This document shows positions 7,557 through 13,670 of a DNA stretch of 13,670 bases, piece by piece; position 1 is the first letter of the stretch; every line of letters starts with the position of its first letter. The stretch is taken from assembly GCA_003165115.1 (NCBI GenBank), contig PLSJ01000107.1:1-13670 (forward strand), read 5' to 3'. The stretch comes from Syntrophaceae bacterium. Lineage in GTDB: Bacteria; Desulfobacterota; Syntrophorhabdia; Syntrophorhabdales; WCHB1-27. The notes beneath the pieces are model-generated. The model saw only the letters and a list, made by a program, of their open reading frames with translations, made no database searches and was not told the origin of the DNA. The translations under genes were made by a program, and so were the position numbers.

Positions 7557-7596
7557 GAAAAATAGGTCCGCCTTTCCATGTCTGTCCCCGTCTTGT

Positions 7597-9426
7597 CTAC
7601 CTGAATGACATACTCTCCAGAAATGCCTTTTGGAATTCCTTGAGGTGCGCCAGATTGATCAGCAACACCTGCGTCACCATCTCCTCCGCACTGGTGCGGA
7701 TCCCCTTCGATATAAGGGCGAGCTTTGCCCCCTGGCCGGCGGCGTTGCCTACGGAGCGAATGGCGTCGAGGGGGACCTTGGGCAGCAGACCTATGTCCCG
7801 GGCCCGGGCCTTATCTATGTAGTTGCCGAATGCGCCCGCGAGAAGGACTTCCCGAAGATCGGTCTCGTTGACCCCCATGCGGTCAAGCATGATCCTGACG
7901 CCGGCCGTGACGGCGCCCTTCGCCAGCTGCAGCTCGCGGATGTCCTTCTGCGTCACGGAGATGCGCTTTTCACCGCGTTTGGTAAGGAGAAACTCCAGAC
8001 CTCCGGGACCCTGAACGACGCGCCGGGCGAGCGGACCGCGGGACCCATCGTGCGTCTCGACGATGCGTCCGCTCTCCGTCAGGAGCCCCGCCTTCCGCAT
8101 GACGGAGATGACGTCGATGAGACCCGAGCCGCAGATGCCGATCGGCTCCGCGTTGCCGATCGTCCGGACCGACAACCCCGATCCGGAGAGCGTAACCCGT
8201 TCGATGGCGCCGCTCATACCACGCACGCCGCTCGATATCTGCGCCCCCTCGAACGCCGGCCCGGCGGCGGTAGACAGGGCAAAGAACCTCCCCGCCGGGT
8301 CCCGGCCCACGATTTCGCCGTTCGTGCCGATATCGATGGCGAGTGCCGCGCCCGTGCCTTTGTGAAATTGGGTGGAGACAATGACGCCCGTGGTATCGGC
8401 GCCGACAAAACTGCCGATGCCGGGCAGCACGTACACCTTCCCCTCGGGGTGTATCGTGAGTCCCAGCTCACGGGCTTTAGTCGTCACGGACCCGGTGGTC
8501 ACTGGGATATAGGGCGCCAGTGCGAGGTTGCGCGGGTCGATGCCCAGGAAAAGGTGGGTCATCGTGGTGTTCCCCACCACGGAAACCTCGTAAACCCTGG
8601 AGGGACTCACGTCAGCCCTGGCACACGTTTCCTCGATGAGCCGGTTCATGAGCGCCCTGATTACCCGGCCGAGCGTATCGAGGCCCTCCTGGTGTTCCAT
8701 GCCGTACACGATCCTGGATATCACGTCGAATCCATAACGGCTTTGCGGATTGAGGGCGGAGGCGACCGCCAGCTCACGGCCCGTGGAAAGGTCCATGAGG
8801 TAACCGACGACGGTCGTGGTCCCGATATCGAAAGCCATGCCCAGCACCCTGTCGGGTTCGCTGCCCCCCACCTCCACGACCTCATCCCCGATCGTCGTGA
8901 CGGTCAACCGGAAACCGTTGTCACGCATCTTCCGGCCGAGGTCGCGCAGGACCGGTACGTCGAAAGACGCCTTTATCCCCGACCGATCGAGGGCACTCCC
9001 AAGCCGCTCCCTGTCCGCAGCCTGATCGTCGAAGGTCGGCGGCGAAAGCTCCAGGCCCATGCGTTTTACAGTGGGGTCCAGGGTGCAGGAGGTCCCTTCG
9101 CTGCCCTCTTCCATTATCTGGGCCTGACCGGTCGCGCTTCTTTCGGGTATGCGCATTGTCGCGTCGCCCGTCACCTTGCACTGGCATGCGAGGCGCTGGC
9201 CGGACCCGAGGAGATGTCGTCGCCGGGCCTCTTTCTCGGCGGCCGATAAGGGACCCAGTTCGCCTTCCGCTTCGACGGCGCACCGGTAACACCGCCCCTT
9301 GCCTCCGCAGGGCATCTCTATTTCCACGCCCGCGGCCTGCGCGGCGGCGGCGAGGGTGGACCCGCGAGCCACCGTGACCGATTGTCCGGAAGGCTCCAGG
9401 GTTATCTCGACATGATCTTCTTTCAC
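7597..9426 (-). CDS. Reductive activator of corrinoid proteins (RACo/RamA-like, DUF4445 ASKHA ATPase with [2Fe-2S] domain)
   Basis: ATP-dependent activator that re-reduces corrinoid proteins oxidised to the dead Co(II) state. The frame is open from 9600, but the promoter at 9475-9483 and a hairpin at 9442-9457 lie inside that extension. The GTG at 9426 has AGGGAG 6 nt ahead and gives MKEDHVEITLEP (609 aa). The ATG at 9441 is the alternative. Residues 1-95 form a plant-type ferredoxin domain with Cys40, Cys46 and Cys49 (PCGGKGRCYRC) and Cys81 (LAC). A linker follows, then the ASKHA ATPase with DIGTTT (200-205), VVGNTTMTHLF (283-293), FVGADTTG (340-347), DIGTNGE (365-371), ICGSGLID and AGAFGNYI (530-537). 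Lead gene of the minus-strand set, 249 nt before the binding-protein gene. RamA is the methanogen relative but carries 4Fe-4S clusters; the cysteine spacing here fits RACo. Confidence 0.93.
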   Translation of the reverse strand: MKEDHVEITLEPSGQSVTVARGSTLAAAAQAAGVEIEMPCGGKGRCYRCAVEAEGELGPLSAAEKEARRRHLLGSGQRLACQCKVTGDATMRIPERSATGQAQIMEEGSEGTSCTLDPTVKRMGLELSPPTFDDQAADRERLGSALDRSGIKASFDVPVLRDLGRKMRDNGFRLTVTTIGDEVVEVGGSEPDRVLGMAFDIGTTTVVGYLMDLSTGRELAVASALNPQSRYGFDVISRIVYGMEHQEGLDTLGRVIRALMNRLIEETCARADVSPSRVYEVSVVGNTTMTHLFLGIDPRNLALAPYIPVTTGSVTTKARELGLTIHPEGKVYVLPGIGSFVGADTTGVIVSTQFHKGTGAALAIDIGTNGEIVGRDPAGRFFALSTAAGPAFEGAQISSGVRGMSGAIERVTLSGSGLSVRTIGNAEPIGICGSGLIDVISVMRKAGLLTESGRIVETHDGSRGPLARRVVQGPGGLEFLLTKRGEKRISVTQKDIRELQLAKGAVTAGVRIMLDRMGVNETDLREVLLAGAFGNYIDKARARDIGLLPKVPLDAIRSVGNAAGQGAKLALISKGIRTSAEEMVTQVLLINLAHLKEFQKAFLESMSFR

Positions 9427-9441
9427 CTTCCGCTCCCTCAT

Positions 9442-9457
9442 GCCGGCTCTTGCCGGC
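9442..9457 (-). other. Hairpin in the RACo leader
   Basis: GCCGGC, loop TCTT, GCCGGC: a perfect six-pair stem lying between the predicted transcription start (about 9468) and the start codon. It abuts the ATG at 9441 and would hide any ribosome site for it, which supports the GTG at 9426 as the true start. It could also modulate translation. Confidence 0.45.
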
Positions 9458-9474
9458 GACCATGATCCGCTGCG

Positions 9475-9483
9475 ATTATACCA
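9475..9483 (-). promoter_or_regulatory. Extended -10 promoter for the RACo gene
   Basis: Minus strand reads TGG-TATAAT: a perfect -10 hexamer (9475-9480) preceded by the TGn extension (9481-9483). The -35 region (TTTATG, 17-bp spacer) is poor, as is usual for extended -10 promoters. Expected start near 9468 gives a leader of about 40 nt to the GTG at 9426. It lies in the divergent gap shared with rtcB. No equally good promoter is seen for rtcB: TATACT at 9556-9561 has no -35 partner and would leave almost no leader. Confidence 0.65.
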
Positions 9484-9581
9484 GAAGGTTTTCACGACAT
9501 AAAGAGAATTAGCTTTTTCATGGCGGGCGAAGAGGAAAACGTCCGTCTGCATGACTATACTTGTGACGAAGGAGGTGGACC

Positions 9582-11039
9582 TTGGCGCTACCGCATGCAT
9601 TGCGCCGTGTCACGGATACCGTATGGGAGCTGCCCGCGTCGTACAAGGACGGGATGCGGGTGCCTGCCAGGATTTACGGGACGGACAAGCTGGTGAGGGA
9701 GATGGACGACGCGGTCTACGATCAGGTAACCAACGTCGCCACCCTGCCCGGTATCGTCAAATACGCGCTCTGCATGCCGGACGGGCACTTCGGATACGGG
9801 TTCCCCATCGGGGGCGTGGCCGCGATGGACGCAGAAGGTGGCGGGGTGATCTCTCCGGGGGGCATCGGCTTCGATATCAACTGCGGCATGCGGCTCATAA
9901 AGACGGACCTCACCTATGACGACGTGCAGCCGCGGCTCACCGAGCTCGTGGATAAGCTGTTCGCCGCGGTGCCCGCAGGCGTGGGAAGCACCGGCTTCCT
10001 GAAGCTGTCCAGGCAGGAATTCCGCGCCGTCATCGAGCAGGGTGCCCAATGGTGCGTGCGGAACGGCTACGGGTGGAACGAGGACCTGGAGCTGACGGAA
10101 GATTCGGGCCGCACACCGGGGGCGGACGCGTCGAAGGTGAGTGAAAGGGCGATAGACCGCGGCTTTAATCAGATCGGCACCCTGGGGAGCGGCAACCACT
10201 ACCTCGAGATACAGGTTGTCCGCGAGGAGAATATCTGTGACAAAAACCTCGCCCAGACCTTCGGGCTCGACCCGGGACGGATCGTGGTCATGTTCCATTG
10301 CGGCAGCAGGGGGTTTGGCCACCAGGTGGCCACCGACTACCTCCAGCTCTTCCTGAAGGTGATGGAGAGCAAATACCACATCCGCATCCTGGACAGGGAG
10401 CTTGCCTGCGCCCCCTTTACGTCGCCCGAGGGGCGCGACTATTTTGCGGCAATGAAATGCGCCCTCAACATGTCCTTCGCGAACCGCCAGATGATCCTCC
10501 ATCGCGTGAGAGAAGTCTTCTCCCGGGTCTATGGACAGCCCGCGGAAAAGCTGGGTATCCGCATGATATACGACATCGCCCACAACACGGCCAAGCTGGA
10601 GAGACACACGGTGGACGGAAAGGCCATGTCTCTCCTCGTCCACAGGAAGGGTGCGACAAGGGCCTTCGGTCCCGGAATGGCGGAGATACCCGCGCAATAC
10701 CGCACGATAGGCCAACCGGTCATCATCGGGGGCAGCATGGAGACCGGCTCGTACCTGCTCGTGGGCCCCGAAGGCGGCAAAGAGACATTTTTCAGCACGC
10801 CCCATGGAAGCGGCCGCACGATGAGCCGCACGAAGGCGCGCAAACAGTGGCGGGGAAGAGAGCTGCAAGCCGACATGAAGAAGCGGGGCATCTACGTACG
10901 CACGGCCTCCTGGTCGGGCCTCGCCGAAGAGGCCGGAGGCGCGTACAAGAATATCGACGAGATAGTCGGGGCGGCGGAAGCGGCCGGTATCGCGAAAAGG
11001 GTGGTCCGGTTCGCGCCTCTGGGCAACATCAAGGGATAG
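9582..11039 (+). CDS. rtcB: RNA-splicing ligase RtcB
   Basis: GTP- and Mn2+-dependent ligase that joins RNA 2',3'-cyclic phosphate or 3'-phosphate ends to 5'-OH ends, used for RNA repair or tRNA healing. The TTG at 9582 has GGAGG 6 nt ahead and is the best start; 485 aa is a full-length protein. Active-site residues are all present: Asp98 and Cys101 in GIGFDINCGMR, His206 in GSGNHYLE, His239 in FHCGSRG, His334 in DIAHN, and His408 in TPHGSGR, the histidine that becomes guanylylated. The archease gene follows after 26 nt, as in many genomes. No RtcR regulator or sigma54 site is seen. Identity is firm; the RNA target is unknown. Confidence 0.97.
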   Translation: MALPHALRRVTDTVWELPASYKDGMRVPARIYGTDKLVREMDDAVYDQVTNVATLPGIVKYALCMPDGHFGYGFPIGGVAAMDAEGGGVISPGGIGFDINCGMRLIKTDLTYDDVQPRLTELVDKLFAAVPAGVGSTGFLKLSRQEFRAVIEQGAQWCVRNGYGWNEDLELTEDSGRTPGADASKVSERAIDRGFNQIGTLGSGNHYLEIQVVREENICDKNLAQTFGLDPGRIVVMFHCGSRGFGHQVATDYLQLFLKVMESKYHIRILDRELACAPFTSPEGRDYFAAMKCALNMSFANRQMILHRVREVFSRVYGQPAEKLGIRMIYDIAHNTAKLERHTVDGKAMSLLVHRKGATRAFGPGMAEIPAQYRTIGQPVIIGGSMETGSYLLVGPEGGKETFFSTPHGSGRTMSRTKARKQWRGRELQADMKKRGIYVRTASWSGLAEEAGGAYKNIDEIVGAAEAAGIAKRVVRFAPLGNIKG

Positions 11040-11065
11040 GCAGGCGGTAGACGGCTCGGCAGGGC

Positions 11066-11512
11066 GTGGGGGCATTCGACGTGGGTTATCACTACCTTGA
11101 AGATGTTGCGACGGCGGATATCGCCTTCGAGGCGACGGGCGAGACCGTGGAGCAGGTGTTTGTCGCCGCCGCGGAGGCGACCATGAACGTGATGGTCGAA
11201 GAGCTGCGCTCGATCGAAGGGCGCGTCGAAAAACGCATCGAGCTGGAAAACCGCGACCTGGACATGCTCCTCTTCGACCTCCTTCAGGAGCTGGTCTATT
11301 ACAAGGACGCACAGCAGCTTCTCCTGCGCGTCAGGGAGATCGCGATCGCCGAACGCGACGGTACGTACCTGCTGTCCGCCCGCGCCGCGGGCGAAAAGCT
11401 GGACCCCGAGCGCCACGAGCAGCGGGCGGACGTAAAAGCGGTGACCCTGCACCAGTTCACGCTGCAAAAGACCGACGCCCTCTGGAAAGCCCTCGTGATC
11501 CTCGATATTTGA
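11066..11512 (+). CDS. Archease (RtcB activator)
   Basis: Small cofactor protein that speeds RtcB guanylylation and turnover; 148 aa, normal size. Recognised by YLEDVATADIAFEATGETVE near the N-terminus, AAAEATMNVMV (34-44), LLFDLLQELVYYKD (68-81) and the C-terminal LVILDI. Asp18 (TAD) and Asp147 (last DI) are at positions expected for the metal-binding acids of this family. The start is uncertain: the GTG at 11066 has only a crowded AGGG before it, and the GTG at 11081 (giving MGYHYLED) would fit the family start as well. It is 26 nt behind rtcB, so the two form an RNA repair operon. Confidence 0.93.
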   Translation: MGAFDVGYHYLEDVATADIAFEATGETVEQVFVAAAEATMNVMVEELRSIEGRVEKRIELENRDLDMLLFDLLQELVYYKDAQQLLLRVREIAIAERDGTYLLSARAAGEKLDPERHEQRADVKAVTLHQFTLQKTDALWKALVILDI

Positions 11513-11532
11513 CAAAATCGTCCACCCGAGGC

Positions 11533-11561
11533 TTGACGTGACACCCTTTTATTACTATCCT
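11533..11561 (+). promoter_or_regulatory. Candidate sigma70 promoter of the response-regulator gene
   Basis: TTGACG (11533-11538; five of six), 17-bp spacer, TATCCT (11556-11561; four of six), 34 nt before the response-regulator ATG, in the 83-nt gap after archease. It suggests the regulator is not only read from the rtcB transcript. Confidence 0.5.
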
Positions 11562-11595
11562 ATTGTACAGTGCCGCGCTTTGAGGAGGAGAGACG

Positions 11596-12015
11596 ATGAC
11601 GACAAAATCGAAGATACTCGTGATTGACGACGAAGATGATTTTTGCGAATTCGTCAAATGGAGCCTCGAAAAGACAGGAAGGTTCGAGGTGGTCGTCTCC
11701 ACAGACGGCCCTTCGGGGATTGCCAGGGCGGAAACCGAGAAACCGGAGCTGATCCTCCTCGACATAAGGATGCCCCGGATGAACGGCGCCGAGGTCGCGG
11801 ACAGCCTGCTTCATCGCGACGATACGAGGGATATCCCCATCGCATTCATTACGGGCCTTCTCAACAAAGATGAAGTGCAGAAACGAAGGGGGTATATACA
11901 CGGCTTCCCTTTCATTACGAAGCCCGTCACAAAAAATGAGTTGATTCAGCAGGTCGATTCCGTGTTCGAGGTCATCGCGAGTCAGAAGGACTTCATTGCC
12001 TCTCTCGATAGGTAG
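11596..12015 (+). CDS. Single-domain response regulator (CheY-like receiver)
   Basis: 139-aa stand-alone receiver with no output domain, so it would act by protein contact rather than by binding DNA. The ATG at 11596 follows AGGAGGAG with good spacing. Key residues are in place: Asp11/Asp12 (VIDDEDD), phospho-acceptor Asp56 (LLDIRMP), Thr86 (AFITG) and Lys109 (ITKP). The 17 residues after about 122 are a short helical tail. No histidine kinase is present in the window, so its partner is elsewhere. It has its own promoter and sits convergent with the PurF-like gene. Confidence 0.93.
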   Translation: MTTKSKILVIDDEDDFCEFVKWSLEKTGRFEVVVSTDGPSGIARAETEKPELILLDIRMPRMNGAEVADSLLHRDDTRDIPIAFITGLLNKDEVQKRRGYIHGFPFITKPVTKNELIQQVDSVFEVIASQKDFIASLDR

Positions 12016-12058
12016 ACAGGCCTTCGCGTTTCCGCCGCGTCGGCGCATGGGGCCTGTC
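12015..12058 (+). terminator. Nested inverted repeat at the convergent gene ends (possible terminator)
   Basis: GACAGGCC (12015-12022) pairs perfectly with GGCCTGTC (12051-12058). The 28-nt loop holds a second stem, CGCCG-CGT-CGGCG (12033-12045). It begins at the last base of the response-regulator stop codon. No T-run follows on either strand, so it is not a textbook intrinsic terminator, but position suggests transcript-end formation or protection for one or both genes. Confidence 0.4.
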
Positions 12059-12060
12059 CG

Positions 12061-12082
12061 GGCAAAGGCAGTGCCTTGCGCC
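12061..12082 (-). terminator. Imperfect hairpin after the PurF-like gene
   Basis: GGC-AA-A-GGC, loop AGT, GCC-TT-GC-GCC, immediately past the PurF-like stop codon on the minus strand. It has bulges and lacks a T-run. A possible 3' end structure; weak on its own. Confidence 0.3.
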
Positions 12083-12083
12083 T

Positions 12084-13412
12084 TTAGATCGGGAAGGGGT
12101 ACTTGCCGTTCAGGCATGCCGCGCAGAAATCCGTCCCGCCCAGCTTCCTCAGCTCTTCCGTCCCGAGATATCCGAACGTGTCGACACGAAGCAGGTTCTT
12201 CAGGTCCACGTCGGTTCGGTTTGCCCCCAACAATTCTCCGGGCTTGGCCATGGCCATCCCCATAAAACAGGGAAAACGGGGAGGCGGCGCGGTGAGGCGC
12301 AGATGAATTTTCCGCGCTCCCGCCTCGCGCAATTTGGGAATCAACACCAAGGCGGTCGACCCTCTGACCAGGAGCGTATCGATCAGGAATATTTCTTTCC
12401 CTTTCACCATCTCCCGGTTGATCTGAAACTTCATCTCGGCCCTTTCCAGCCTGTCCTTCTCCTTCGAGATGATAAAAATCCTGCCGATCTCACCCACCGT
12501 GTTCAAGGCTTCCTTATAGGGGATGCCGGTGACGCCGTGAAACCCCAGGGCGCCGGGAATGGCCGCCCTGGGAATGGGAACGATCATGTCGGCTTTCAGG
12601 CTTTCGGCTTTCCCCAGCATCGCCCCTACTTCCTCACGAAACTCGTAGATATTACGTGAAAACACATTGCTAGCGGGGGAAGCGAAGTCGAGGCATTCCA
12701 GGATGCAGGGCCGGGGGTGGGGCTCGGCAAAAGAACTGGTCTTCGCCTCATCTCCCTCGATTACCACGAGCTGTCCCGGCTCGACATCCGCGATCCACTC
12801 GAATCTGTCCCGGAAGGCACAGGTTTCAGAGGCGACCGCCCACTCGTAATCTCCCTCCTCGCCTCTCCGTCCGAGGGAAAGCGGCCGAAACCCGAAGGGG
12901 TCCCTGGCGGCGATCAGTCTCCCCTTGTGGAGAATTATCAGGCTGAAGGCCGCCTCCCGTCCGAGGAGGGTGAGGACCTTCCTTGCCTTTTCCGGCAGAT
13001 CCGGGCCCGTTGCCCGGGCGATCATTTGCAGGATGACCTCCGTGTCGGTCTCTGTTTGAAAAAGACCGTCTATTTTCTCCATCAACTGTCTGTATTTCGG
13101 CACATGGCCGTTGTGGACGACGGCAATCTTCTCTTTCCTGGAACTCCCGATGATCGGCTGTGAATTCCGCTCGCTCGCTTCTCCGGCGGTGGGATAGCGG
13201 ACATGGCCTATGGCGACCGACCCATAGTGCGGACGGCTGGACAGGGGTTGTGTGAATATGGACCCCAGCTTCCGCACCTCTGAAAAGGAGCCGTCCTTCA
13301 GCCCGGAGACGATCCCCCAGCTTTCCTGCCCCCTGTGAGAAAGGTGTTCCAACCCCGTCCTCACTTCAACGAACGCGTTTCCCTTGCCGATAAACCCGAA
13401 AATCCCACTCAT
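12084..13412 (-). CDS. PurF-like protein (amidophosphoribosyltransferase homologue) with altered catalytic residues
   Basis: Full-length (442 aa) homologue of PurF, which makes phosphoribosylamine from PRPP and glutamine. The ATG at 13412 has GGAG 5 nt ahead. The N-terminal Ntn domain keeps HRGQE (26-30), GHVRYPTAG (69-77), HNG (100-102) and TDTE (122-125), but the residue after Met, normally the catalytic Cys, is Ser (SGIFGF). In the phosphoribosyltransferase domain the usual VPDSG is PIPRA (279-283), the PRPP motif DDSIVRG is DTLLVRG (345-351), and the KNRYVGRTF flexible loop is NTVGEIGRIF (304-313). Four cysteines corresponding to the [4Fe-4S] ligands of Bacillus PurF remain: Cys236, Cys382, Cys430 and Cys433 (FCAACLNGKYP). 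No other purine gene is nearby. Fold and family are sure. Normal PurF activity is doubtful, and the real role is unknown. Confidence 0.9.
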   Translation of the reverse strand: MSGIFGFIGKGNAFVEVRTGLEHLSHRGQESWGIVSGLKDGSFSEVRKLGSIFTQPLSSRPHYGSVAIGHVRYPTAGEASERNSQPIIGSSRKEKIAVVHNGHVPKYRQLMEKIDGLFQTETDTEVILQMIARATGPDLPEKARKVLTLLGREAAFSLIILHKGRLIAARDPFGFRPLSLGRRGEEGDYEWAVASETCAFRDRFEWIADVEPGQLVVIEGDEAKTSSFAEPHPRPCILECLDFASPASNVFSRNIYEFREEVGAMLGKAESLKADMIVPIPRAAIPGALGFHGVTGIPYKEALNTVGEIGRIFIISKEKDRLERAEMKFQINREMVKGKEIFLIDTLLVRGSTALVLIPKLREAGARKIHLRLTAPPPRFPCFMGMAMAKPGELLGANRTDVDLKNLLRVDTFGYLGTEELRKLGGTDFCAACLNGKYPFPI

Positions 13413-13670
13413 CTCTTCTCCTCTACCCGGAACTCATGCACATTGGATGAAAAGGCCGCGCACACCCGAACGTGCCCGACCAATGCGGTGCCGCTGTCAC
13501 ACACCGATAGTATCGCACTAATCCGCCCGCCAGACAAGACCGCCGGGGCGAATGCAGCGATTCCCGGTGCGCTCATTTCTCGTCGCCCATTGTGCCGCTT
13601 ACCCTGGCTTGACCGGTTACTCGCGCCCGCGCCTGCCGTCACATGGCGGTAACACCTCCCCGTTCGAGGC
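13409..13670 (-). CDS. Possible upstream ORF overlapping the PurF-like start (uncertain, may be partial)
   Basis: A minus-strand frame with no stop from the right edge to 13409. Its TGA overlaps the PurF-like ATG (ATGA), a pattern typical of coupled genes. Inside it a GTG at 13642 would give 77 aa and an ATG at 13576 55 aa. It could also be the 3' end of a gene starting beyond the window. The product ends VHEFRVEEKR and shows no known motif. Third-position GC is lower than in the neighbouring genes. An alternative reading is a non-coding leader: TTGTCT (13532-13537), a 17-bp spacer and GATACT (13509-13514) could be a weak promoter for the PurF-like gene. Confidence 0.25.
   Translation of the reverse strand, partial: PRTGRCYRHVTAGAGASNRSSQGKRHNGRREMSAPGIAAFAPAVLSGGRISAILSVCDSGTALVGHVRVCAAFSSNVHEFRVEEKR

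Noticed and set aside
7557..7596. Intrinsic terminator after the RACo gene
   Set aside because: A T-rich run (TATTTTTC on the minus strand) is present, but only about four pairs (AGGT/ACCT) can form ahead of it around a long loop.
9533..9561. Promoter for rtcB (TATACT at 9556-9561)
   Set aside because: No -35-like element lies at 16-18 bp and the transcript would begin almost at the ribosome site. A sigma54 site was also looked for and not found.
9427..9600. N-terminal extension of RACo to the first in-frame codon at 9600
   Set aside because: The extension contains the TGGTATAAT promoter and a hairpin, is unlike a ferredoxin domain, and overlaps the rtcB start. The GTG at 9426 has a proper ribosome site.
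13407..13409. Ser instead of Cys in the PurF-like protein as a simple sequencing error
   Set aside because: One base (AGT versus TGT) could explain this residue alone, but the PRPP motif and flexible loop are also changed, so an error is not the simplest reading. It cannot be excluded without reads.

Overview
The window is GC-rich bacterial DNA with tightly packed genes. It most likely comes from an anaerobe that uses corrinoid-dependent one-carbon chemistry, such as a syntrophic or sulfate-reducing Desulfobacterota relative or an acetogen. That placement is inferred from gene content. The sequence holds no rRNA or other taxonomic marker.

Region 1 (1-9483, all on the minus strand, read right to left) is a near-complete module for taking up a compound and stripping a methyl group from it. 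It opens with a RACo-type corrinoid activator (7597-9426) under an extended -10 promoter. A 249-bp gap follows, holding a candidate sigma70 promoter and a 37-codon leader ORF. Next come a Tat-type periplasmic binding protein, the permeases LivH and LivM, the ATPases LivG and LivF, a small corrinoid protein, a UROD-family methyltransferase (MT1) and the first 229 codons of an AcsE/MtgA-type methyltetrahydrofolate methyltransferase (MT2), cut by the left edge. Inferred flow: the ABC importer brings in a methylated (for example O-methylated aromatic) compound, MT1 moves its methyl to the corrinoid protein, MT2 passes it to tetrahydrofolate, and RACo re-reduces corrinoid that has fallen to Co(II).

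Region 2 (9484-11512, plus strand, divergent from RACo) is an RNA repair pair: the RNA ligase RtcB and its activator archease. Region 3 (11533-12015, plus strand) is a stand-alone receiver-domain response regulator with its own promoter.

Region 4 (12016-13670) holds a convergent intergenic stretch with nested inverted repeats and then, on the minus strand, a full-length PurF-like protein. This protein keeps the family fold motifs and all four iron-sulfur cysteines. Its glutaminase nucleophile is Ser instead of Cys, and its PRPP-binding motifs are broken, so it is probably not a working amidophosphoribosyltransferase. A short ORF overlaps its start codon and stays open to the right edge.

The best candidates for something undescribed are the PurF-like protein with altered catalytic sites and the transporter-linked methyltransferase module with its leader ORF. 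No tRNA, rRNA, CRISPR array, insertion sequence or phage gene was seen.
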